Assembly: GCF_017562075.2 (NCBI RefSeq)
Contig: NC_054082.1
Coordinates: 56,772,136-56,836,135, forward strand
Length of the DNA: 64,000 nt
From: Anopheles merus
Taxonomy: Eukaryota > Arthropoda > Insecta > Diptera > Culicidae
Direction of reading: 5' to 3'
Shown: positions 45,601-57,450 of the stretch, piece after piece
Numbering within the stretch: the stretch's first letter is position 1
How the letters are laid out: every line of letters starts with the position of its first letter
Translations under genes and position numbers: made by a program
The notes under the pieces: generated by a model
What the model was told of the DNA's origin: nothing
Database searches by the model: none
Seen by the model: only the letters and a program-made list of their open reading frames with translations

Positions 45601-48023
45601 TATTTATAGACCTAGAAAAGGCATATAACAAAGTCAAAACCAAAATACTGATACAAAAATTAATAGACGCTAACACATCAAACCAAATAACTCTATGGGT
45701 TACTAATTTCCTGAAAAATAGAACAGTAGAGATAGAAAGTAACACAAAGATCAAAATGCTAGTCACTAATGGATTACCCCAGGGAGATATAATGTCCCCT
45801 ACTCTATTCTATCTATATACCAAAGATATACACAATAAAATAACAAATGAAAACACAAAATTAATACAATATGCAGATTATTTTGTGATAATTGCCAGAG
45901 AAAAGGACCAAAAGGAACTGAAAACCAATCTTCAAACAGCTTTAAATTCATTCATAAATGAAAAAGAAGAACTAAACCTCCCCATTACAACGGATAAAAC
46001 TAAATATATGATATTTAATAATAAAAACCAAAACTTCAACCTCAACATACGAAACACACAAATAGAAATAACAAACACCTACAAATACCTCGGCACCATA
46101 ATAGACAATAAGCTTAAATTTCATAAACACATAGAATACCTGAGGAATAAAGCCATAGATAGACTAAACATTTTAAAAATTCTATGCGCAAAAAATAAAA
46201 ATCTAGACCCACAAAAAACACTAATAGTATACAGGTCAACTATGCGATGCGGGCTCATCATACTTAAACAATAGCAACAAAAGCAATAGGAAAAAAATAT
46301 ATACAAAAATTAACCAAGCGATACGCAAAGCCACAGGATGCACAAAAACGACACCCATTAACACCTTGCATGCTATTGCAGCCGAAATCCCATTCCAATT
46401 CAGTTCTAAATTCATAGCACGTAAACAGCTAGCAAAAATAATAGTATATTCACACATATTAAGAAAAAAAATAAGGTAAAAGATAATAACTACAATAACA
46501 ACTCAAAATCATGCCAAGAGAAAATATATGAAGAAGACTATAACATACTAAAACATCTATCCATAAGCCAAATGAACAACATTGTAACAAAAATAAACAT
46601 AGACACAACACTTAACAAACAAACAAACAAAAATAAAGAGACGATTAAAACAATAACCTTAGAAAAGATGAAAAACTGCAACAATAATAGACCAACAATT
46701 TTTACGGATGGTAGCTTAGGCGGTAGGCGGGAATAGGAATTTACATAAAAGATAGAAAACATAACATATACAAAGAATATAAAATTAAAAACATAGCATC
46801 AATAGCAACAATAGAACTGATAGCCATCGAAAAAGCTTTGGAGATAGCTAAAAAATATAAGATGAAAAACATAACCCTATATACTGATAGTCTGACCTCA
46901 TGCAACATCCTAAAAAAAGCACAAAAAGAACCACAAACAGAAGAAATTATGTATAACATCTTACAAAAATGCACCACTAACACTAAAACACAAATTGTTT
47001 GGATACCGTTGCACGTAGGAATAAACGGAAACGAAGTCGCAGACGAATTAGCGAATAAAGGATGCCTAACAAGTGTAGAATTAGACAATAAAATAAGGTT
47101 TACTGATGCCAAAGATTTTTGCCGAAAGGAAATGGAAAAACAGGCTACAGAATGGTACACAAATGAGTCCATTACTAAAGGGAAGAAATTCCTAAATTTC
47201 CAAACTGAATTCAAAACTGAAATTTGGCACAAAAACATAAAAATTAGCAGGAAACAAATAAAAATAATGAACAGAATATTATCCGGGCATGATTATTCAG
47301 ATTACTGGCTAGCTAAAATGAAAATAATCCAAAAAGGCGAATGTGAAAATTGCAGAATATCAAATACAGGATGGCACATGATTTTTGATTGTCCCAAATA
47401 CAATAATAATAATAATAACAATTACAATAGAACAAAATTTGAAGATTTCCGAAAAACATGGAGAGAACCTTCTGGAAAAACAATAAGGCAAAATATAAAT
47501 TTCATAAAACAAAACCACATAGAAATATGAAAAAGGAGAGGAAAAAGAGAAACATCTTTTATCTCTTCCTGCAATGGAAGATCATTGAAAGAAAAAAAAT
47601 CTCCCTAAAACCTCAAATAAAAAATAACACACGAAAAAAAACAAACAAGAGAAAAAACAATAGCATAGATAACTATAATTAACTAGGGAAATAAATGGAA
47701 CAACACAAACAGATGCAAACTAACTGAATTTTGTTTTCAAAACCCAGTATAGTTACCCACACACACATACACACCAAATTAAAAAAACGGACACAAAAAC
47801 AACACAAAACAGACAACACAAAACACACAATCTGAGTGTCAAACCCTGTGATATAAAAGATGTGACAACCAAAGAATGAAAGAAGAGAAAAAAAACAAGA
47901 AAATTTAAGATAAATATACTGCAAGGTCGCTCTAACAATCAAGATGGTCAACCTCTGATTGTGGTGTCCCACAACATCATAGGAGGACAAACCCCATCAC
48001 CCAAAGAAGAAGAAGAAGAAGAA
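42630..48023 (+). mobile_element. I-group non-LTR retrotransposon, near full length, inactive
   Basis: ORF1 (about 42790-43601, frameshifted near 43000 and 43200) ends in three zinc knuckles (CMKCMWLGHIKAKC, CAKCNENFHETC, CAECGG). ORF2 begins at about 44053 (IIQANIQSLRKK). It has an endonuclease (VGDFNAHHRYWGDD, about 44388), RT (NTAPGIDKITYEML, about 45210; NGLPQGDIMSPTLF, about 45770), RNase H (FTDGSLGG, about 46700; YTDSLTSC; WIPLHVGINGNEVADELA, about 47000) and a C-terminal CCHC (CENCRISNTGWHMIFDC). The RT catalytic box reads YADY instead of YADD, and a frameshift near 45606 is shared with copy A, so it is dead. A (GAA)n tail ends the element. RNase H after RT points to the I superfamily; the exact clade is uncertain. 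Confidence 0.88.
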
Positions 48024-48070
48024 CTCGAATTTGTGTAACTCGAGTGTTGCGTAAATCGGGAAAAGACTTA
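48024..48070. mobile_element. Right half of the split TIR element
   Basis: Inverted, it reads agtcttttcccgatttacgc, matching the left terminus at 42539. It begins immediately after the (GAA)n tail of the retroelement and ends at a TA. Confidence 0.5.
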
Positions 48071-48188
48071 TAAAATGTCACCAATACTAGTGTGGCCAAT
48101 GGGGGTAAAATCGACACCACACTGGTAATTAGTATTAGTAGGTAGGAGTTGATGCTTATTTGTAGTATGTTAACATTATATTTATATC

Positions 48189-48614
48189 TGTTATGAGTTT
48201 ATAGTATGCCGATATTTTGGATAACGAAAAACTTTAATCATAGTGTAACGACCAAGCGTTTTACGGGTGGCGGAAGGTTAATTGGCCGTTTTAATAATAT
48301 TTAGCACAATTCGGAAGAGCACACAATTAGTTAAACACAGAAGTCAGTGGCTTACGTCTGTTCAGTTCAATGTCGCGCCAAGAAGAGAGCTTTATTCTAT
48401 GACAGTTCATCTAGCACACCGGGTGCTCCAACGGTCAAAATACAATGCGTATATACCGCTGTGTTTGGGGTTCGGGTTGAGTGCACAGTGGCGATATTAG
48501 TCCGGACGTTACAATAGTAACCTATGATTCACTGTGGTTATAAGTTTCTATCTGAAATAAATTCATTCTGTTCTTAACCATACAATACGCTGGTTGTTTG
48601 CACTACTGCCAATA
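48189..48614 (+). mobile_element. Copia-type 5' LTR (interrupted by a solo LTR)
   Basis: It starts tgttatgag and ends gccaata, directly before a Copia-type primer-binding site (ggttatgggcccag, 48615). Without the 274-bp insertion it is 152 bp, exactly the length of the 3' LTR at 54284-54435. The two LTRs differ at about 8 of 152 positions. A 5-bp target duplication, atatc, lies at 48184-48188 and 54436-54440. Confidence 0.88.
48244..48513. mobile_element. Solo LTR (Gypsy-like) nested in the Copia 5' LTR
   Basis: A 270-bp segment begins tgtaacgacc and ends ccggacgttaca, flanked by the 4-bp duplication atag (48240-48243 and 48514-48517). The 3' LTR of Copia retains the empty site. TG..CA ends with a 4-bp duplication fit an LTR left by recombination of a Ty3/Gypsy-type element. 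Confidence 0.75.
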
Positions 48615-48683
48615 GGTTATGGGCCCAGAATAGTACGATATTTGAAGCAGTGTAATTTTCAATCTAGTGACAATAAACCGAAG

Positions 48684-50415
48684 ATGAATTCAAGTTACAC
48701 TGGATCCTCAAGCGCTGCAGGTAGCAGCATAGTTTCGTCGAATCTTCCTGGCATCGAACGTCTTACCGGTAGCGAAAATTGAGACGCTTGGAAGTTTGCG
48801 GTACAAACATTCCTTGAGCTCGAAGATCTCTGGTGCGTGGTAAAGCCGACAAAGAATGACGACGGGAGCTACGTAGCCGTGGATGCAGGCAAGGATCGCA
48901 AGGCAAGAGCAAAAATCTTCTTTCTTCTTGATCCGTTGAATTATGTGCACGTCAAGGAAGCAACGACAGCAAGAGAAGTTTGGGCTAAGTTGGAGAGAGC
49001 TTTTGAAGATTCTGGTCTTACTAGAAGAGACGGACTGCTCCACAAGCTGATAAAAACGGATTTGTCGTCTTGCGAATCCATGTCCGAATACGTTAATTTG
49101 TTTATTTGTTTATTTGTAAATGTTAAGTGATTGGCCATCATTGGCCTTATCACTGATCTTATAAACTAAACTTATAATAACATAAAGCATCACGGTACAA
49201 TGTAACATCAGCACAAAATAAATAACACAGAGTATCACAGCAAGAAAAACAGGTTAACTTAGGGAATTCCAGTCAAAAGAGTCATAATGTGCATTAAATC
49301 TAAAAGGCATCGCAGTCAAAGGTTCATTATCGCTATATGCACGTCTAGTTTGGTCAACTCTTAGTAGCCTAAAGTTTCTTAAAATACGAGCAGGTACGTG
49401 GAAATTAACTCTAGCTAAAAGGTCCGGTGAATCTATCTCTCCTAGGATGATTTTTTTTCATAAACAAGATTTGCGCCGTTTCGCGACGAGTAGCGAGAGA
49501 CTCGAGTCCAAAAATTAAACACCGGGCATGATAACTAGGTCTTGCTGCTACGTTACGCCAGGGTGTGAACCGTAAGACCAAACGGGTGAATTTTTTCTGC
49601 ACTGACTCAATCTTATTCGACCATAACGACGACGATGGGCACCAAACTACTGAGGAGTATTCTAAGATGGATCTGACTAGTGATTTGTAGAGTGCGACAA
49701 GACAATGTGGGTCGGAGAATTCTCTCGACTGCCTGCGTATAAATCCTAGCATTCTGTTCGCTCTATCAATAATTTCGTTATGGTGCACATGAAGGTCAAG
49801 TTTACGGTCAAGGGTAACTCCTAAGTCTTTTACTGCACTGTGTCGTTGTAATTGTGTACCGGAGATGCAGTAGTTAAACACTATTGGACAATTAGAACGG
49901 TGAAACGACATGGATAAACATTTATCAACAGAAATTTGTAGGTCGTTGTTCAGACACCAGTCAGAAAAAGAGTCGATTGATGCTTGCAGGACAAGACAAT
50001 CACCAAAACACCTCACAGGAAAAAAAACCGCATTAACCGCATAATTTCAACGTCGCATCAACTCAGCGGAATAGGCTTTGCGATTTCCGAAGAGTGGATT
50101 GGATCGCTTCTATTGGCTGGTTTGTCTGAGCGATATCGTCCAATGATAATGGCTTTGGAAAATTCAGGTATAGCCATTACTGGAGACGTTATCAAAACAA
50201 AAATTCTACAAGAAGTGCCAGCCACATCCACTGAACCAGCGTTTGTTGCAAAAAGGAAAGTTTCTGGAAAATTGTTTAAAGAACAGAATCCTCCGAAAGG
50301 GCCGAGATGTCGGAAATGTTCCAGGTACGGCCATATAGCAAAGGATTGCTACAGTTCGAAAAAGGAAAATACGTTCTACTATCGGGACAGCCAATGGCGA
50401 AGATTGGTATTTTGA
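48684..50415 (+). pseudogene. Copia gag relic
   Basis: The ATG at 48684 follows the primer-binding site. The frame shows LPGIERLTGSEN, a stop at 48780 where a Trp codon is expected, then DAWKFAVQTFLE and TAREVWAKLERAFEDSGL typical of Copia Gag. A minus-strand Jockey-type insertion interrupts it at about 49096-50030. It resumes with ISTSHQLSGIGFAISEEW and ends with a CCHC knuckle (CRKCSRYGHIAKDC, about 50310). A frameshift near 50370-50410 separates it from pol. Confidence 0.8.
49096..50030 (-). mobile_element. 5'-truncated Jockey-type non-LTR element inside Copia gag
   Basis: On the minus strand a frame of about 200 codons (about 50016 to 49411) encodes the C-terminal part of an RT: NDLQISVDKCLSMSF, VKDLGVTLDRKLD, SLVRSILEYSSVVWCP, KKFTRLVLRFTPWR. 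About 300 bases of 3' UTR and a (TAAACAAA)-type tail follow at 49096. The RT core and endonuclease are missing. The flanks acgttaat and gcattaac may be a mutated target duplication. Confidence 0.75.
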
Positions 50416-51741
50416 CTCGGGAGCTAGTGTTCACATGATACGAAACGCGGAACTCCTACAAAATGTGAAGCCCTCGAATGGTACTGTGGTAGCGGCTAAC
50501 GACGGTAATATGAAAATCACCGGAACGGGATCGTACATAGCGAAGCCTTCGTGTAGCAACGATGAGATTCCTGTTTGTGATGTTCAAGTATTACCAGACC
50601 TATCAGTGAATCTATTGTCCGTCAACCAGATCGTCAGGAAAGGATACATCGTCGTTTTTAACAACGATGGATGCAAAGTGATTGACAAAGGTGGCGATGT
50701 CGTAGCTACGGGCAGCCATGAAAACGACCTCTTCAAGCTTCAAGAACGCAAGCAAGGTAAGAAAAATGCTTTGGCGGTTTCATCTACAGGAAGCTTGGAG
50801 TTATGGCACCAACGGATGGGACACCTAAACATCAACGGTGTGGGCAGCCTCGCTAACGGATTGGCAGATGGAGTCAATATCGACGGAGGAAGCATGGCCG
50901 ACTGTAAGGTGTGTCCGATGGGGAAACAGAGTCGCCACCCGTTCAGCAAAGAAGGATCGCGTGCGGCTGAGATATTAGATTTAGTTCATTCTGATATCTG
51001 CGGGTCGATGGAGATTAAGTCAATAGGTGGAAACCGTTATTTTATTGTCTTTATTGACGATAAATCCCGCCGGATGTGGACATACTTTTTAAAAACTAAA
51101 TCGGAATCTGAGGTTGCGCAAGTTTTCCAGGATTTCCACGCAATGGTGGAACGGCAATCCGGAAGAAAGCTTTAGGTCGTCCGAACAGATAACGGTAAAG
51201 AGTACGTAAATGCTACATTCAAAAAACATCTGAATAAGCACGGAATAGTCCATCAGAAATCCAATGCGTACACCCCGGAACAAAACGGTATGGCGGAACG
51301 AGCGAACAGATTGATCGTAGAACGTGCAAGGTGCATGCTTTACATGGCTAAGCTTGCAAAACATTTTTGGCCGGAAGCTGTGGCAATGGCTGTATATTTG
51401 CTGAATCGTTTTCCAACCAAAGGCAGCGAAGTAACTCCTTAGGAAGCCTGGACAGGAAAGAAACCCAACCTTTCCCATATAAGGATATTTGGAACACGTG
51501 CGATGGTCCTAGTACCAAAACAATATCGAAAAAAATGGGATCCAAAGTCAGAAGAGTGCAATTTCACCGGAATTGACGAACATACGAAAGGGTATCGATT
51601 GTTCAATTTGAGGTCCAGGAAAATTGTCATCAGCCGGGAAGTGAAATTCGTCGATGAAGGTGTCGCTATTCCTTCAGAAGAAAACTCGAACGTAAAAAAG
51701 ATTATTCTTTTGGAACACGAAGAGCATTCCTTCGACTGAAA
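50412..51741 (+). pseudogene. Copia protease-integrase relic
   Basis: The frame opens with the aspartic protease site WYFDSGASVHM (about 50412). The integrase zinc region follows (WHQRMGHLN...CKVCPMGKQSRH, 50800-50930), then the core with HSDICG, RTDNGKEYV and NGMAERANR supplying the DDE residues (about 50990, 51185, 51290). Stop codons at 51173 (a Lys position) and 51439 kill it. The residues are otherwise well conserved, suggesting moderate age. Confidence 0.82.
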
Positions 51742-52208
51742 CACCGCCGAGTGAGGAAGATAGCGATAACGATGGCTTCAATGAATTTTCCAATGAGGTT
51801 GGAGATATTAGCGAAGATTCCGACGGTACATTGGTTGATTCTGATGATGCTGCTGATAATTCTATGATCGACGTGACCCCCGTGCTCCCACCGCGACAAG
51901 ATTCATATCCACCAAGGTCACCGGTGTTGAGGCGCAGTGGTCGGGAGCACAGATGGCCAGGCAAGTACAATGATTTTGTTATTTCAACAAAAGGACTGCC
52001 TAGTTCCTTACCTTCTCAGCATGAACACAACAGTTGCCAAACTAGTGGTTCATCGACAGCGATCTGGAGCTAGGAAGGAATAAACAATGCTGAGGAAACA
52101 GAGGAAAGCAGTTCACGAGCAGCTAGAGAATTTAGTGGTATTGCCATAACCGAATCCAACGCCAGGAGGGAAGTTACAGATGACGATCCTGTTAGCCATC
52201 AGGATGCT

Positions 52209-52970
52209 TTGTCGCGTAACAACTCCGAACGATGGAAGGTAGCGATGGAAGAAGAGTACCAGGCGCTGATGGAAAACAACACGTGGAGTTTATCAGCGCT
52301 GCCAGAAGGAAGAAAAGCAATTAAGTGCAAATGGGTGTTCAAGACCAAGTATGATGCTACTGGAAACATCGACCGCTACAAGGCACAGTTAGTGATCAAA
52401 GGATTTTCTCAGCGAAAAGGGGTGAACTACGACGAAACCTACTCGCCAGTGGTACGTCACAGTTCACTGAGATACCTTTTTGCGCTCGCTGCTAGACACA
52501 ATCTTATGGTAGATCAGATGGATGCCATTACCGCTTTTCTCCAAGGTGATCTAGACCAGGAGATATATATGGAGCAACCCCCATGCTTTGAGCAGCATAA
52601 TAAGCAAACAATGGTGTGCCGCCTAAACAAAGCTTTATACGGGCTAAAACAATCAAGCCGGGTGTGGAATGTGAAATTAGACACAGCGCTCAAGAAGCTA
52701 GGCTTGAAGCAAACGAAATACGACACGTGTGTCTACTTCAAGATTGAAAAAGGCAAAATTTTATTTGTTGCAATCTATGTGGATGACTTGATGATTTTTT
52801 CAAATAACGTGGACAAGAAAAATCAATTGAAGGTGCAGTTGAGCAATACGTTCAAAATGAAAGATCTCGGACCAGCAAAAAGTTGCCTAGGGAACCGTAT
52901 TACGTATTCGGAAGATGGAATAGCGCTGGATCAGGAAGCCTATATTGAAACAGTCTTAGCCAGGTTCAAC
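52209..52970 (+). pseudogene. Copia reverse transcriptase relic, 5' part
   Basis: WKVAMEEEYQALMENNTW begins the RT. The first catalytic Asp lies in VDQMDAITAFLQGDL (about 52515) and the YVDDLMIF box is intact (about 52780). The frame is cut at 52970 by a 331-bp insertion bracketed by a 29-bp duplication, and the ORF runs into that insertion. Confidence 0.85.
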
Positions 52971-53301
52971 AGTCTTAGCCAGTTTCTTGGCTTCGTGGCA
53001 GCGGCGGATTTAACGGTACGCGGACTTGGTGTTTGGTACTTGGTGTCTAAAAATGATCTAGAGCCATTGATAATTTTTTTTATTATATCATTTCATAGAC
53101 TTGAAAAAACGATCAAGCAAAATTATTCGGAATAGGCAGTGTCTTAAATCGCCATCAGGAAGTTTGTGATCTAGGTCGTTGTTTACTTGTCTTGTGCGCT
53201 GGTGGGTTTAGTACTGGTCAGTACTTTGGTTCCCGAATTTCACTACGATGATTAACACAATAGAGGCAATACAAAGGAAGTTTTAAATAAATAAAATAAA
53301 A
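52971..53301 (+). mobile_element. Chimeric insertion (RTE + hAT end + Jockey-like 3' piece)
   Basis: An A/T-rich tail ends the segment and a 29-bp target duplication flanks it (52942-52970, 53302-53330). The body from 52983 is about 96% identical to 55399-55706, including roughly a dozen bases of RTE coding sequence (tttcttggcttc) and the start of a hAT-type element. Twelve bases at 52971-52982 repeat part of the target again. Confidence 0.8.
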
Positions 53302-53330
53302 ATATTGAAACAGTCTTAGCCAGGTTCAAC

Positions 53331-54227
<897 letters not shown>

Positions 54228-54283
54228 ATTAGAACGTAACCGGGCATTGATGGGTATAACAAAATAATCGGCTTAAGGAGGAG

Positions 54284-54435
54284 TATTATGAGTTTATAGT
54301 ATGCCGATATTTTGTATAACGAATAACTTTAATCATAGTAACCTATGATTTACTGTGGTTATAAGTTTCTATCTGAAATAAATTCATTATGTTCCTAACC
54401 ATGCAATACGCTGGTTGTTTGCACTACTGCCAAAA
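54284..54435 (+). mobile_element. Copia-type 3' LTR
   Basis: Preceded by the purine tract aaggaggag. The 152-bp LTR starts tattatgag (mutated TG) and ends gccaaaa, followed by the target duplication atatc. Confidence 0.88.
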
Positions 54436-54440
54436 ATATC

Positions 54441-55040
54441 GTAATTTGAATATACCTATATTTTCTACAGATGTCCCGCTACTTTGAATGGTAAACGTAA
54501 CGATCAAGCTGAACAAACGCTCAATTAAAAAATAGATGTAAAATAGAAGCTATAAGCCTCGAGATATCAACAAACCAAGCAGCTTATAATCATGAAATTC
54601 GTCTGCCAGACTAGGACATAAAATATGTATTTACTATCAGATTTATGATTATAAAAAATAACATTACAGGGTTTTACAAGTCATTTTACAATGTGTGCTG
54701 CATATTTTGTCGAGCACGAAATTTACTTTGACTCCTAGTGCGTACTTGTACTGGTCTAATGTTAATTTTATCTCGCCAAAATTTAATTTTGACAGCCCTA
54801 TCGAGATGCAGGAATGCCTATGTTTTCTACATTATTTTACACATGTTGACACATTTCATGCACAAAAACGGAAACTTCTTTCCTTACTTAAGACTTAAGC
54901 TTTAAAATGATGGGTCGTTTGACCCAAAAATCGTAGCAGAATAGTCAGTTCTAAGTATGAGGGCACGGTCTGCAGACATGCGCCCCTTACTATTTGTTGG
55001 CAGCTACCAAGCTGGGTTTGTTGGAGCAAATCCACCACTG
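54441..55040. other. Flanking DNA with a SINE fragment
   Basis: AT-rich sequence with no gene. At about 54925-54975 a reverse-oriented SINE body fragment (gcagaatagtcagttctaag, then gggcacggtct) abuts the RTE relic. Confidence 0.5.
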
Positions 55041-55406
55041 ACCAAATTTTCACTCTGCGGCGGATCCAGAAGTGCCAGAGCGCCAAATCCCTACGCACCA
55101 TATGTTTATCGACTTCAAGGCGGCCTACGACACCATAGACCGGAATGGGCTATGGAACATCATGCAGCGGTACCACTTTCCCGGGAAGTTGATCCGGCTG
55201 TTAGAGGCCACCATGAACGGGGTGCCACCATGAACGGAGAGAGTATCAAACTTGATGTCGGAATCGTTTGAATCTCAGAGGGGTCTGAGGCAAGGGGACG
55301 GTCTTTTCTGTCTGCTCTTCATTGCCCTGGAAGATGTCATTCGAAGCGAGGGGCTTGACAATGACATCCGTGGCACGATACTCTACCGGTCTCTCCAATT
55401 TCTTGG
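55040..55406 (+). mobile_element. RTE-type RT relic, 5' part
   Basis: It encodes FIDFKAAYDTIDRNGLWNIM (about 55104), the catalytic region A, then FESQRGLRQGDGL and LYRSLQFLGF, ending exactly where the FADD box should follow. Stops and a frameshift near 55230 are present. The frame resumes at 56689 after the hAT-type insertion. Confidence 0.78.
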
Positions 55407-55414
55407 CTTCGTGG

Positions 55415-56680
55415 CAGCGGCGGATGTAACGGTACGCGGACTTGGTATTTGGTACTTGGTGTCTAAAAATGATCTAGAGCCGTTGATAATTTTTTTTTAT
55501 TATATCATTTCATAGACTTGAAAAAACGATCAAGTATAATTATTCGGTGTTAGGCAGTGTCTTAAATCGTCATCAGGAAGTTTGTGATCTAGGTCGTTGT
55601 TTATTTGTCTTGTACGCGCGCTGGTGGGTTTAGTACTGGTCAGTACTTTGGTTCCCGAATTGCACTACGATGATTAACACAATAGAGGCAATACAAAGGA
55701 AGTTTACAAGACTGGGTTTAAAATGCCATCAATTCAGAGGACCTACAACCATGCCAAGTTATCGCTCGCGTTGCCTTCTGCTTGGTCTACAGACGGTCGA
55801 ACGCCGTTTTAAGGCAAACCAATGAGTATTTCTTGCTAAAAAATAAAAAAAAACGAATTAGATGTTGTTTATTAGAGAAGAGCAGCATCTACGTGCCTTC
55901 GAGACCTCTTCGCTCTCGTAACTTGCACAAGCGTACCTTATATGGATACAATGAACTGTTACTAGCTATGACAAGGCAATTCAATACATGGTCTAATCAC
56001 ATTGATTTTAGTTAAACGACCAAAGCCTTTGAAGAGATTTTTTTTTTCAATTTTGGCGACACCGGATTAAGGCACATGTTAGGGGAATAAGTTGGGTATT
56101 ATGTGTTGATTAGCTAAATAAATAAATTAAATCGTTTAATAAATAAATAAATAAACACACTTTATGGTCCAAGTAGTCGAGGGATCTCGAGCATCTCCCC
56201 CGCCAGCACACCATTACGATGTGTTTGAATCTGTTGTGGAGAGAACCAGCATCGCGCGACATTGCCCCTCTGGGTTGTTCGCTATAAGCGACAACCGTTG
56301 ACGTTGGTAGCCATCAGCGATACAGGCGCAGCCATCGCGATCGTGTCGCAGGACACGAAGCCGGGACGACGACCCGAGAAAACGAGAGTGTCACTTCAAG
56401 TCGGATGATCAAGCGGTTAGGTGCATGCGTGCGGTTGGGGGTTGTTTTATATATGAACCAAGAGTTACATGTAAATCGTATGAATATTGTAATTGTATGA
56501 ATATAGTGTTAAACTAAAGTGCACGGCGTAACCCGTTTATTTATTTCCCGTGCTTTATATAGAAAGAACATAAAAGAATCAAAGCCAAATGTAATAACCC
56601 CCTCCCCCCTCGCTCGACACCAACAGGGGGCCTCAACCCCTTTTACCTCTTACGGCCCCCGAAACCGTAAATCCACCATC
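55415..56680. mobile_element. Non-autonomous hAT-type element splitting the RTE RT
   Basis: The ends are CAGCGGCGGATGTAACGGT and, inverted, GATGGTGGATTTACGGTTT. The flanking 8-mers cttcgtgg (55407-55414) and cttcgcgg (56681-56688) differ by one base. It is 1266 bp, has no transposase, and carries a Jockey-like 3' fragment (about 55520-56155). Confidence 0.72.
55520..56155 (+). mobile_element. Jockey-like 3' fragment inside the hAT-type element
   Basis: The translation IEAIQRKFTRLGLKCHQFRG, then MPSYRSRCLLLGLQTVERRF, is the C-terminus of a Jockey-type RT. A 3' UTR and an (AATA)n tail end at about 56155. It is broken by stops. Confidence 0.65.
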
Positions 56681-56688
56681 CTTCGCGG

Positions 56689-57450
56689 ATGACAACGACA
56701 TCATCGGCAGGACAACGGCGAAGGTGTGTGAGGCGTACAGCCGACTCAAACGCGAAGCACCATAATTTGGATTGAGAATCAATGCGACAGAGACGAAGTA
56801 TCTGCTTGCCGGAGACTCAGACCCTCTGGGAAGCAGTGTATTAATTGACGGAGACAATCTCGAGGTAGTAAACAAGTTCTGCTATCTCAGGACGGTCGTT
56901 ACTTCGAACAACAACATCAACAGCGAAATCCAGAGACGCATTGTGTAGGGGAATCATGCATATTATGTGCTCCACCGACTGCTGAGATCCAGGAGACTTC
57001 GAGCCCGCACGAAATTAGAGATATATCGCACATCGATTCGCCCGGTGGTTCTCTATGGCCACGAGTCCTGAACCATCCGAGCGAAGGATGCAAACGCTCT
57101 AGGCGTGTTTGAGCGACGCATCATGTGGACCATCTTTGGCGGTGTGTTCGAGCATGGAGCGTGGAGGAGAAGGATGAACCACGAGCTTGCTGAGCTGTAC
57201 GGTGAACCCAGCATCCTGACGGTGGCGAAGGCTGGCAGGATACGATAGTTGGGGCATGTCATGAGAATGCCGGACTCATGCCTCACCAAGAAGTGTTCGA
57301 CAGCGATCCTCAGTGCAGCATAAGGCAAAAGGGAGCACAGTGAACTCGATGGCTGGATCAGGTGTCTACGTGGATGGGAGGCTGCAGACAGGGACCGAAC
57401 ATCCTGGAGAATTATTGTTGACCGGGCCATGTCACATCGCCGTGCTCTAT
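56689..57450 (+). mobile_element. RTE-type RT relic, 3' part
   Basis: It resumes with the FADD-type catalytic box and DIIGRTTAKVCEAYSRLKRE (about 56700). NATETKYLLAGDSDPLGS, NKFCYLRTVVTSNNNINSEI, FERRIMWTIFGGVFEHG and the WAGHV-like region follow. Several in-frame stops make it a fossil. Confidence 0.75.

Larger units (their letters stand above)
35128..47840. repeat. Segmental duplication, copy B (partner 1-12670)
   Basis: Copy B is about 12.71 kb and is the better-preserved copy: the second CS-alpha/beta peptide gene is intact here and the retroelement ORFs are longer. The right end of homology (ctgagtgtc, about 47840) is the exact site at which copy A carries the BEL element. Sequence up to 35127 has no counterpart in the visible part of copy A. 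Confidence 0.95.
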
